Assembly (NCBI RefSeq): GCF_031877795.1
Contig: NC_133958.1
Coordinates: forward strand, 6,014,001 to 6,078,000
Reading direction: 5' to 3'
DNA: 64,000 nt
Source: Strix aluco
Lineage: Eukaryota > Chordata > Aves > Strigiformes > Strigidae
The position numbers were made by a program, and so were the translations under genes. Positions within the stretch are counted from its first letter, which is position 1, and the number at the start of each line of letters is the position of its first letter. Below are positions 27,207-39,200 of the stretch, piece after piece. The notes beneath the pieces were generated by a model. The model saw only the letters and a program-made list of their open reading frames with translations. It did no database searches and had not been told where the DNA came from.

Positions 27207-30200
27207 GTAAGGGCAAGATCTTTTTGAAATGGCTCATATTTTGTGTGTTGATGTGAGAATGCAAGAATTACACTTGGTGTGGATGGAGTGCTAGCTTAGA
27301 AAGTATCTTCTGTTATAGTGCAATAAATGTGGCATGTTCATGAAAAGGTTTACTTTTGTCTTTGAGCTGATTAACAGGTTAGTGCTTTTGGGTGCTACTG
27401 CCTTTCCCCTTTTAAGAGGAGGGGACAAAGTAGTTTTCACCAATGTAGATATTGCTAGCAGCACAAACATATCCATACAGAAACCTCAGCACCTACGGAT
27501 CATGTAGATAAACACAGATGCACACAAGAGGACTATAATGCTTGCATCTTCAACCCACATTTGCATACAGCCTCTGATTCTTAAACACACAAGCTAATAT
27601 GTGCAAACACACAGTATTCCATACACATAGGTAATTAAACACCAAGGCAGAGATCGTAACAGAAATGAGGAGTACATGGACCTGGTCAAGCTGTCTCTCA
27701 AGACTGTAACTCCCCACTCTGTAACCTGCAACTATTGGAAAAATTGTCTTAAGTTGTTTTTTAGTATTGTAGAATAACCTTTTTCATATGGTCCAAACAG
27801 ACTGGACAAGGATGGGATTAAGCATGCTGAAAACAAATCCACCAGCAGAAGATCTATGATCTTTGACCCCAGTCCTCCCTGTGTGCATGGTGGAATTTTT
27901 GAGAAGGTATTAGCAGCTCCCAAGGATATCACCAGGATGGTTCATGTGACATATCCAGGTCACTTGTATACCTGGTTACAACATAATTTGCAGGACTGAA
28001 GAGCTCTTTCTTTGTGTCACTTCATGTTGCCTCCAACAACTGCTGAAGGCTGTTTCACTCCATCACTTCCCAGGGAGGGCTTGACATTCTCATCAGCTTA
28101 CCTGGATTGTGTGGGCAGAAAATGAAGGGAACACCTGTGCAGCTGGCAAACTGTAGGCATCTCTGTTTGCCAAAATGTTAAATTAATCTGATTCTCTGCT
28201 GTTCTTTTGGCTGCTGAGCAGAGGTGGGGTTTAGTGCTTCAGTGTTAGCTCTTTACAGATTCTGGTGCCTGGGAAACTGAGTGTAAAAGAAGAGAGGCCG
28301 GCACAGTATCTCACATTACAAGCAGCATGAGTCTTTTTTTTTTTTTTTTTCTGGTAGGTGTTTACAGGTTTTCTGTCATTGAATAGTCTGTGTTAGTTGT
28401 TACAGTTATTAATAGTTAGGACAAGGAAAAGGACAGAATCCTACCTCATAGCAAAAGCTAATGAGAATTAGCTGAAGCTCTACAGTAAATTTAAGTTTTA
28501 CCTGGGGCTGTTACTGGCATATGTTAAAAGAGGTAACAGGCCATGTTAAAATAGAACATTGGAACTGAGATATTCCAGGGTATACGCTAGCGAAATGTTT
28601 TACATGGTCAGAACTAAGTAAATGAATTCACACCTGGCATAAGGTGGGAAAGGGTGGGGAGATTAGTAGAGAGGTGTTATTAGCACCAGAGCATGCTGTG
28701 CCTTTCAGGCTCAGGCTATGAGGTAACTGCTTTAAGGTGATGAGAATCAATGTTCATGGGTGCAACCAGTAGAGAAGAAATGTGACTGCATCTGTATATC
28801 ACAGTATGTGTCTGCACCGCATGCCCTCAGCGAGTTCTGGGAAGATAAGGCTACGCTTTAGCTTAACTGAAGGAAAATATATCCCACCACTCTCTTACTT
28901 TCAGTCCCATCCAGATGTGGTGGCTGGATGTGTTGGCTTTAGCCATCTTGGGAAACAGTCAAGGTTAACATTCTATTTGTTCCTCTGTCAGGACAAAGAT
29001 GTCTGGCCACACAAAAGGAAACAGAAGTCAGTCTACTGGATAAGAGTCTTCTCTATGCAGGTAGAAATGATGCTATCAGCTCAAACATCTATGGGGTGTG
29101 TACTGGTAAGTATAGATCGGTTAGCACAGGTTTTCTCTTCTAACGCAAGTGGTGAGGCATGTCTGTTCTTATGAGAACATCCAGTGAAAACACAAGTATA
29201 TGTCATGTTTTGCAGCTCATGTGATCTAGGTCACGCTTTTTCCTAATACAAATGTGTTTGGCCTGGGAAGATGATTTGGCAAGTTTCTAAGCAGGAAAGG
29301 TTATGTAAATTACTGAAACTTGCCGTCTGATGGCTCCCTAGATCTGGCTGTGGGCAGCCTGTGGGTCTGGCTGCACAATCTCTATCTTCTGGGTAATTGA
29401 ATCACCCTGATTCAGCACTGACGACTTGCTTGGTGGCTTACTGCTTCAATGGGAACTGATTATAACCCTATTGGTGGTAATGATTTTTGTTATTTTAAAT
29501 GCATATCCAAAGGACAAGAGTGCTGTCTTTATCCACCAAAATAGAATATGCCAATGACACATCTCCGTGGACCTTAACTGCCTTTTTTTCAATCTGAGCA
29601 TCCTTTTGTGTATTAGATTTTGGTGGCTGCAAGTGAAGGAGCAACTAGTCCCATGGGTTTGATTCCCTGGCCTCTCACAGTGGCAGCCAGGGAACTGGGC
29701 ACGTGGTCAGCTGCATCCAGCCCTCCACAGTAGCAAATTAACGCGACAGTGTTGACTTACATTGGGTGAGATTTTAGTTCATTGTGCGTATGCCTAACTA
29801 AAACCTCTGTCTAGGGACTGCTGCAGAGTGTAGGTAACTGAATTTTATTCCTTCTGCTTCTCCTCTAAGTCATAGAAAAACGGAAGTGGTGTGTTAGATG
29901 TGTGCTTGTTTTAGATGGAAGCTGTGTTACTACCAGAGTAAGCCTCATAACATCCTTGTTCATGCCTGTGCTTTCAGGTGATACTGGTGTTTCTTCTGAA
30001 TATTGGCTCACTCATCATTTATTTTGTCAATCTTGCTGAGTAAGTAGATTACTGATGTTTATCCAAAAAGCTTCTTTGAACAAACTGTAGAAACAACCTG
30101 CCAAGCTGATGTGTTTCTAAGAGCTGGTTTGTGGCCACAGATACGAGCCCAAGGAGCCTCTGGGCACTGAGCTATGAGGGGCCCTTGAGCTCTGCGGGCT

Positions 30201-33200
30201 GCCACGTACATACTCCCCCTTCGAGGTGCCAGTTCTGTACAGGGGTTACTGAGGCCAGCAGAGCAAACCTTGGCCATAACTGCAGGGGAGCAGCAGCCTC
30301 AGTAGTGTGTGGAACTACACAGTGCAGCCAGAAGGCAAAAATTGTGGTTTGTATCTTTGTTACAGCTGTTAAGGTTTCACTGTATGTAGGTTTTTTTGTG
30401 TGTATACCTTCAAGTCTGGATTTTCAGAAGAACTGAGGGACAGATGTCCAAAGCTTTTGCAAAAGGGTCCAGCAGCTGTTTTGATACAGACATTTTCAAA
30501 AGCTTTCAAAGCCCAGCTGTTGCTATTGCAATGTTTAGAGAATGCTAGACTTTTAATAAAGCTCACCACCCACTACCCAAAGCTCTTTTGAAAGTTTCGC
30601 CATCTATTTTTGGTGCCTAAATGGGAATGGAGCTCTTCTATAAAATCCAGCCTTCGGTAAACAATTTGATGGGAATAAAATAACGAAACTGAGTAGGAAA
30701 TCACACTGTAGCCTCTACCAGTCTTCACCTGAATACATATATTTTGAGTATGTGCTAAGGGGTAAAAAGACATTAATATGTAAACCCCTTTGATTGATTT
30801 AATATGCCAGAGCATTGTTCTCAGTTCTTTGCTTGGACTGGTGCACAACACTGGAAAAATAAAATGGAATCATAAAACGAAATAAATAAAATATAAAAGC
30901 TGTGGAGCACTCTGAACTGCATTCAGTCAGCAGAGGTAAACCTGAGAAGCAGAATTATACATCAAGAGCAATCCAATCTTGTGTTTAATCCCAAGACATT
31001 ATAAATCTGACAAACATCTAGGCATAGCTTCAGAAGCGAAATTGTTGGTTTTTTAAGGAATAAACAGGCAGTTAATCCTATTTACAGAGAGTTCTTTCCA
31101 TGAATAGCATTACACCTGTAGGTGGGAGTAGATGTTCACCTGAGCTGACCTGTGGGACTACTTTGTGTTTCTGCTTTCAAAATATCCCCCGCACGGGTGG
31201 AGGAAGAGGAGCCTCAGAGGGCTCGTAAGTGCTGCACTGGTCAGCCTGGTGCAGGCGATGTGCCAGTGAGGGTGCCTGGGGCCTGCAAGCTCTTCAGACA
31301 CTGTCAGACAGGTGGTGCCAGGGGGAAAAGCTCATCCCCCAGCTTCCTACTGCCAGATTCTATCACTTGCATCAGGCTGCACTGTTACACCTTGAGCACT
31401 TGGCCTGTTTCATGCAAGGTCAGTGAGTCTGGCCTAGAAAATTCACATTGGTGTTGTAAGCTAACGTGGCAGATTTTGATGGAAACTGTCAGTGCCCCAG
31501 CTGCTCCCTCGCAGGTCGAAGGCCATGCTCAACTGGGCTCTCTCCTGCTGGCCAGGCTGGGTGCAGAAGAGCATACTGGTCTACAGGAGAAGGTTAAAAC
31601 TGTTTTCCCAAAGAGGTCAACAGAAGGATTTGCACAAGCACTCTCCAAACATATGAAACCAAATCTTTCCAGTCTATTTGCACAACAGATAAATAATGTC
31701 ATGTGTTAACATGCTTGCTAATGAAAACCTGATATGAACAGTCATTTATTCTGCCTAACTCAGGAAGTAGAGATTTAAATTGCACAAAATTGTGAATACA
31801 TTTAAACTTCATTTTAGTGATTATTTCATAATAAAAACCCAAACCAAATGTCACTTTATAGCAACTCTATTGTTTGGTTTTGTTTTCTTTTTTTGCCCTT
31901 CCCTCCACCGGCTGTGATGTCTGTTTCCCAATTAGAGCAGAGGAATTCAAGATCTCCTTTCCAGACAGCATCCTTTATGTAGATAAAGCCCTCAATGTTT
32001 TCTTCGTCCTTTACTTTGGATTACGGGTAAGGGCACTTTATGAGAAAGTTGAGTTAAAAAGTATATTTGGGAGCAGTTTACCTGTGTGGATAATAGGTGC
32101 TCTGTAGTACAATGCTTGATTGCCTTAGCTTAACTCAGAGCCACTCTGGTTTTTCACCTTTTCTTGTAATTTCTTCATTTTCTCCCTTTGGAATCTGGTT
32201 ATTTCCAGCATTTCTGCAGCATTTCCCAGCTCACACGTTAGCCTTGTCTGTCTTCCTCCATGTCTTTAAACCACTGAATGAATTAGTCAGGTCTCTCTTC
32301 AGCTTCTCCTGAACAAACTGTATAGCTCTGTGCCATCTGTTGCTAAAATTACATTAGTTGCTCTGGTGTGAAATACATTTTGATTGTAGCTTTTGACTTC
32401 AGAATTTTTGTCTTAAGTCACTAGAAAACAGGATATTCCCTGTTATAGATTGATGTAATGAGGATGTGGTCTTGGCCCTGCCCTTTGGTTTTGTAATTCA
32501 TTGTTACTGATTCTGCAGTGCCGCAGAGAAAGGCACCCCAGAAAAAAGATGAAAGGGGCAGAAGAGAAAGAGAGCATCACTGTACCTCTGGGCCCAACCC
32601 ATTTTGTGCTCTTGGGGCTCCAGCCCAAGCCTTGTGAAACAAAACAGGAACGTTGAGGGGGTGTCCCCAGGAGCCAAAACAATAGAGGAGGAAGCAGACT
32701 GCAAAAATGGGTCTCCTCAGAGAGCTGCCACCTTGCTCTGATGAGACCCATGATCACACAGCACTGATGCTTTTTGATGTTATTCATCTTTAGTTTGTGG
32801 CAGCAGATGACAAACTGAGGTTCTGGCTTCAGCTGAATTCTCTTGTGGATTTCTTCACGATCCCTCCAGTTTTTGTTTCCTATTATTTAAAGAGGAATTG
32901 GCTTGGTAAGTAAGACTTGGAGATCCTGCTTTCCATCCATGTTGTTCTGCATTTTACATTAAGACTCTCTTCAAGTTTATTTTAATTCACAAATGCTTTG
33001 ACCACTAGTATGAAAACTGTTCTTTGGGAACAAAATGGTACCTTGTTGGCAAAAACTCCTTTAATTTTGGGGGGCTTGTAATTTACCCAAGTCTCTCTCC
33101 ATTCTGTTTACCTGTCTGCCTGGCTTTTAGTGTCTCAGCAATCACTGTTCCTGACCAGCTGGATGAGGAGTTACCCAGCAGGGAAGCAAAGATGGATCCC

Positions 33201-36200
33201 TGGGTTTCGTGAAGGGCTTCCCTGCATGCTCTGGGGTCTACAGCCTTGTGGACCTGTATGTCCCTTAAGCCTTCAGGTTACAGCTCAAAGGAACTGCAAT
33301 TCTTAATTTTTCTCATAATTCAAGGTTTCCTTGGAGGACATAGGTGGAAATCCAGTGACATAAAGGCTCTGAATACTGAGCAATGTTATCCTCTCTCGCC
33401 AGGTTTGATGTAGGATCCACAAATATGTTTTCCATGTATTTATATATGTGGAAAACAAATCATGCATACTTAAACATATCTGAATATGTAGAGACACTCT
33501 ACTTCTAGACAGATTTTTTCCTTCTCCTCTGACTTTCTCACTTTCCTGCAGGTTTGCGTTTTTTGAGAGCACTTAGGTTGTTAGAACTCCCGCGAATCCT
33601 ACAGTTCCTCAGGATCACAAAGAACAAGTAAGTTAAAGCCTGGCCAAGTACACTTGGAAGCCTAACGTTCTCCCTGATGTGTGTATTTTGGCTTGACTTG
33701 GGTAATAAAGGAAAATACCAGTGTTGCGTATGGAAAAAAAGGACTATCAATAATGTTGCACTGGAAATGACAAAAAATTGTATAACTATCAGCTCAGTGA
33801 AACTCTGGTGGTGGGGAAGTGAGTGGAAAATATAAATGCAAGAAAACTTAAAGGTTTTAGAGATTGATAAATGTTAAAAATGGGATTACTTGACATGTTG
33901 CCTGTGACAGAAAGTGCTGGATGTAGGAAGATTTTTCTAATCCTAAATCCTTGGTGTGTAATCTTACACTCACTAGAGAAGAGAGGAGCTTTGTTGAGTG
34001 GAGTAGGGTCATGTAGGAAATTTTAACTCTGGCAAAGATTATGTTACATTTTAAATGTCCTGAGAATTTTCCCTTTCTATCTCCAGTTATTCAATCAAGA
34101 TCTCCAAGCTCTTTGCTGTATTTATCAGCACCTGGCTCACAGCTGCAGGATTTATTCACCTGGTATGTATAACCAGCTGCACATCCTTCCTCGTCACCTT
34201 CAATCAGTATTGTCATGGGACCTTTGGGTATATGTTTTTTCCTAAAAAATGCAGCATTCTTGTTGTGCAAGGACAAAGCATGACTCGAGCCAGTGCAGTT
34301 TACTTGCATGTGTTACCAGGTGTGGTTCTGCTGATGCAATACCCTCCATCTCCCCCTAGTAATGAATCACGTCTGTAATAACTAAAACAGTGCTAACTTT
34401 TTAATGAAATAATTGCCAATTGGAGACGGACTGAGACCAAAACCAAGTTAAACTTCTCTCTTCTTTTCTTTTTTCCCACCCCCGGGCAGGTAGAAAACAA
34501 TGGAGATCCTTGGGTTCAGCCTGCAAATTCCCAGTCCCTCAGCTATTTCAAATGCATGTACCTAGTAATGATGACTATGTCCACCGTTGGCTATGGTGAT
34601 GTTGTGGTCCAAACAACTTTGGGTCAAACTTTCAATATTTTCTTCATTATTGGTGGTTTGGTAAGAAACCTGTATTTCTTTTCTGAAAATGGCAGCTAGA
34701 GACAGCGAACAGCAGTGTCACCAAGAATTTGATGTTTGCAGGGCTGCAGTAGAGATTAGATATCTGTGAGGAAAGAGAGTCTTCACCTTAAGTATTTACT
34801 GGCATGGCTATAGAGTAATTTTCTCTTCTAAGAGCTGGCAGGGCTTCTAGTATTTCTTCCTGTGGCTGCAAATACTGGCAAGAGCCAAAATACTGGACAA
34901 AATTAGTCCAAGGTACCAATGGCATAAATCCATTATCACTACATCATACAGTTTTATATTCCTGCCAGTAATTTTTAGGAATTTGAAGTAAATTTCTCAT
35001 TGTTGTTCCACATAATTTAAGCTCTTGCAAATTTATCATGGTTAGGAGAGACAGAATTGGCTCTGAGATGATTTTTCTTGATGTCTTAGGTACTATTTGC
35101 AAACTTTATCCCTGAAGTTGTGGAAATTGTTGAAAGCCGTAAAAATTACAAATCCTCCTATGAAGTGGTGAGTGGGAAAAAGTAAGTATGGTTGCTATTT
35201 GTCTTGGAAAATAGAAATCAGGTCAGTGACTAGGCTGGGAACCAGCTCAGAAGAAATACAAAGCTAAATAAAGTTTCCTGTAGTAACTTAAATGAAATCC
35301 TGAAACTTGCTCTTGGTTGATCCTTACCTCAAGACTATCTTGAATAAACCTTGTCAACAGCACTGTTCAGCATGGGCTTTATTTTCAAAGGAAGATAACC
35401 TACCTGACATGATAGCCTAACTTAGAGACTGAAGAGACCTATTTCAGTGGTGGTGGTGGTGGTGGTGTGGGTTTTCTGGTGTAGGTGTGGTTTGGTTTTG
35501 TTGGGATTTGGGGGGATTTTTGTGGGTTTTGGGGTTTTTTTGTGTTGTTTTGTTGGGTTTTTTTGCTACTCACAGGACTGGGCAGGTACAGCTTTAACCA
35601 GGTCTTACAAAGTTCCTTCTGTGACTCTTTGTCTTTGGAATGTCTACCATTCACTGCTTCTAACACAGTTCCTCTTCCTTTCCAAAATAACTCCTGAAGT
35701 ACATAGTCATGATGGATGAAATTTCCATCAAACCAAAGACACAAACTGTCTTCTGCATTTCTGGGATTAATATACTATAAGCAGGTGTGTAGTTTCCTAC
35801 AATGTCAGCTTTGCAACAACCATTCTACTATTTTCAAAGTGATAAATCTTGCTTGATCTCTTCCTGTAGCTATATTGTTGTCTGTGGTAATATCACTCTG
35901 GAGAGTGTCACTACATTCCTACGAGACTTTTTGCTTCAGGATAAAGGAAGTGTTTGCACAGAAATCCTTTTTCTGGGAGAGTGAGTATCCTTATTTCTCT
36001 GAGATATTTCACTTTGATTCCCTGAACACTTAGGGGAAATGTAGGAGATCTGAAAGTAAAGGCAAGCAGTGCTGTGTAACTAATTAATGGGAGTTATAAA
36101 CCAAGTTGTAGTAATGAAGCTTTCATGCTGGAATGTTCATGATAAAATGTTTTCCGTTGTGATCAATTAAAAAAAATGTTTCCACGTAAATTGCATAGTA

Positions 36201-39200
36201 AGCTAGCTTTGCCAGATATACCTGTCTTTAAGTCTTGCCAAGTCTGGCAATCACGTAATTGTTAGCTGTTTCAATTTCTTACATGTTTTTTCATCCTGGG
36301 GAGAAAATTTGTAACTTGTACTTGGTCATGTTGGCATATGGCAAAGGGAGGAAAGTGAAGCCACTCCTCTGTGCCAAAAATATCAGGCATTTCAACTGTC
36401 CTGTCAGATCCCCTTCTTCTGCCTAGCTGAAGCTATTAGATGTGTTTCTGAAAGCAGAAGCTTCAGAGGGAGGTGATTGCTGGGAGCACAAACACAAATT
36501 TACCTTGGAATGCAGTGGAGGTGGGGCAAGAGGTGAGCAGAATATTATAGGCATCTCTTTTGAAATATCATGACATTTTGAGAGAGCTGTTGAATTGAGG
36601 ACACGTGGAAATGAGGTGCAGGAATGGTTCAAAGTCAGGAAAAAGTGCTTTAGAGGAAGAGATGCAGAGTTCAGTCTGTTTAGCATAACAGGAAGAGGAT
36701 GGGGTGTTTGGCTCAATTAAGGTGCCTAAGTAGCTTCACAACCAGTATAAAAAAATCTCCTTTAATCTGGAAAAGATAGGCATAACAAAAGCTAATAACT
36801 AGAGTTCCAAGTCAAGCAAACTCAAGTAAGAAGCAAGGCATGCATTTTCAAAAGTGGGAAGTGATTAATAGTCACTGAAACAAACTGCCCAGAGGATGGG
36901 TGGATTTTCCAACTCCTGTCTTTGAATCAAGACTGGATACCTTCCTACAGGGCATGCTGCATTGCTGGGATCAATGTAGGAATATCTTGATAATGTATTG
37001 TACAGCTCACATAGAAGAGAATGTTACGGAAGTTCCTAGATGAGATACAGTTTGCATAAATTGAATAGGAAAATAACACGTGAGTTGGAGAGAAAGTTGA
37101 AGTTCAGCAGTTTCATTTGAAAAGAGAATGCAGAATCAAGCCCTAGGAAGTGTCATTTCCTGACTCTTGTGGTGTAACAGTGAGCTGTAAAATTAGAGTT
37201 GCATGGATGGCTGTGGAATGATACTCATGAAAAATTAATGACAATAGCAGAAGACAGGAAAAATCCAGGAAACATTTCCATGACTGTTAAGTTTTATAAA
37301 AGCTTGTTTTCATTAAAATCTAAACTATGTACTTTAACTGAGCTGCCAAAATCCCTGTAGCTTTTTTAAACAGCAAGTAGTTATGGCAAATAGCTTCTCT
37401 GAGAAATGGAGACTTGCAGAGAATGTAATTATGGGAGACTGATGGATTTCCCCCCCATCCCATTGTTGTTTCTATTGAATAGATCTCTTCCTAGTCTGGA
37501 GCTGGAAGCTGTGTTCAAATGCTATTCAGCCTACACAACTTTCTTTTATGGTTCTGCGCTGAACTCTGAAGATCTGAAGAGAGTTGGAGTAAGAACTTCA
37601 TCATTTGCCCTTTCTTGTAGATAAGCTGATGTTGCGAAGATCCTGTCCTTTATGAAAGGATGCTCGAGCTGCATTTACTCAATTCATGTTGAGATTTACA
37701 CTTCAAGCAGCTCCACTTATTTTAGTGGTACCTTTTGCATACCAGCATATCACTCATGGGAACTGAGAACGCAAGAGTCAGGCATAACAGACTTCTCAAG
37801 CTATAAATTTTTCAAGCACTAAAACAGGAAAAATAAAGGGGAAAGCCAAACTGTGATCATCTGGTTTTGAAAGAGGAATATTAGAGTGCAGCATTTCTGG
37901 AAATTGTATTTAAATAATTGGAATAGCCCTTGGTGAGCTCATCTTTAGAGTGTGCATCATATCTGGGTCTCATTCATGGATGTCCAGGAATGAAGAGACC
38001 TTGTGTTTTGAAATGCTTGAAGACTCAGTAAAACATTCCAGTAGAAGCAGAAGGAATGGACCTGGATAAAAGAGAAAAAACAAAACAAAACAAAACAAAA
38101 ACAACCAAAACCCAACACTACCAACAAACAAAAAACCACCACTGACTTTAACTTTAGTGTGGTTTCTATTTGTTAGTGTCCTATTTGAAGTACATCAGTA
38201 GATCTCCCCCCCAGTTCCCAGCAGACTATAAAACTTCCACCATAAATGAAACTTCTTGTTGTTAACGACTTCGTTACACAGCCCTAGTACTGATTAGATG
38301 ACTGTGACAGAGGTCTTCTGACCTGCCCAAATACTGACCCTTAAAGTGCTTTGGCTGGACTTTGCTGGGGAAGAATGCAGCAAAGCTTCCTATTTTGTAA
38401 CCTCTTCTAGGAAGATGTTAGCGCTAGAAATGTAAAAATTTCACATGCTCCAGCACTTTGAAAATAGAAATATGCGTTACGTACTGTGTGTTTGACTGGA
38501 GCTGTGTCACTTGAAGCATTCAGGCATGGGGACAACTCTAAGAAATAGAATCATGATGATCTTACACAAGAGTTGAACTAAAGACATGATGCCACTAAAT
38601 CAGCTCACCATCAGAGATTGTTGTACCTCATATGGGGTTAAACCCTGATTTAATTTTTCTCTCCTGGGATGCAGATGGGATCTACGAATGCTTGTCTCAT
38701 TCTAGCAGATGTTCACTCTCCACAACCTTATACTGAAGATACTTCCAATATCATGAGGTAGGGTGAGATACTCTAGTGCTTTCATTCTGTTATCTGATTG
38801 ATATTAACAGTGACACAGATAGTGCTGCTGGCAGGGGAACATATTTGTCCTGTCACGTTGTTTTCTGCCTGGAGAACTCTGAAAGCCAACTGACTCCTTT
38901 CTGCTATGATTTTATCAGATGTGTTGAAGGATTGAGACAGGTAGCAGCTGTGCAGCCTTGCAACCCCATCCAGAATAGAATGTTACTAAATATGGTGTAA
39001 TTACCTTCTTCAATATCCTGAATATTAGCAGTCAAGGAGTCTGGCTCCTTTACACTGGAGAGTTGCACACTGCTCTCTGGTGCAGCTCTGCTGTCAGGTC
39101 TGATAATTCTACACGTCTTCACAGACTTGAACTGGGGACTCCCTTAGTCCTGCTGGATTGCGTGAATCTGATGGCATAATTAGCCTACCCCCAAAACAGT

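Larger units (their letters stand above)
27207..35089 (+). other. KCNU1: KCNU1 introns 1-8 (between the exons listed)
   Basis: Introns of 1785, 872, 1896, 767, 646, 459, 327 and 429 bases. All use GT-AG. Apart from the poly-T run in intron 1 I see no genes, RNAs or clear mobile elements. Intron 3 holds a 185-codon open frame (31152-31709) that looks like chance. Confidence 0.8.

Noticed and set aside
31152..31709. 185-codon plus-strand frame in intron 3 as a gene
   Set aside because: No homology is recognised, it lies inside an intron and shows no paired splice signals matching the channel frame. It is likely a chance frame in GC-richer DNA.
38675..38677. ATG at the beginning of exon 12 as an internal start codon
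   Set aside because: It directly follows a good acceptor (gggatgcag) and is in phase with exon 11, so it is an internal Met codon (391).
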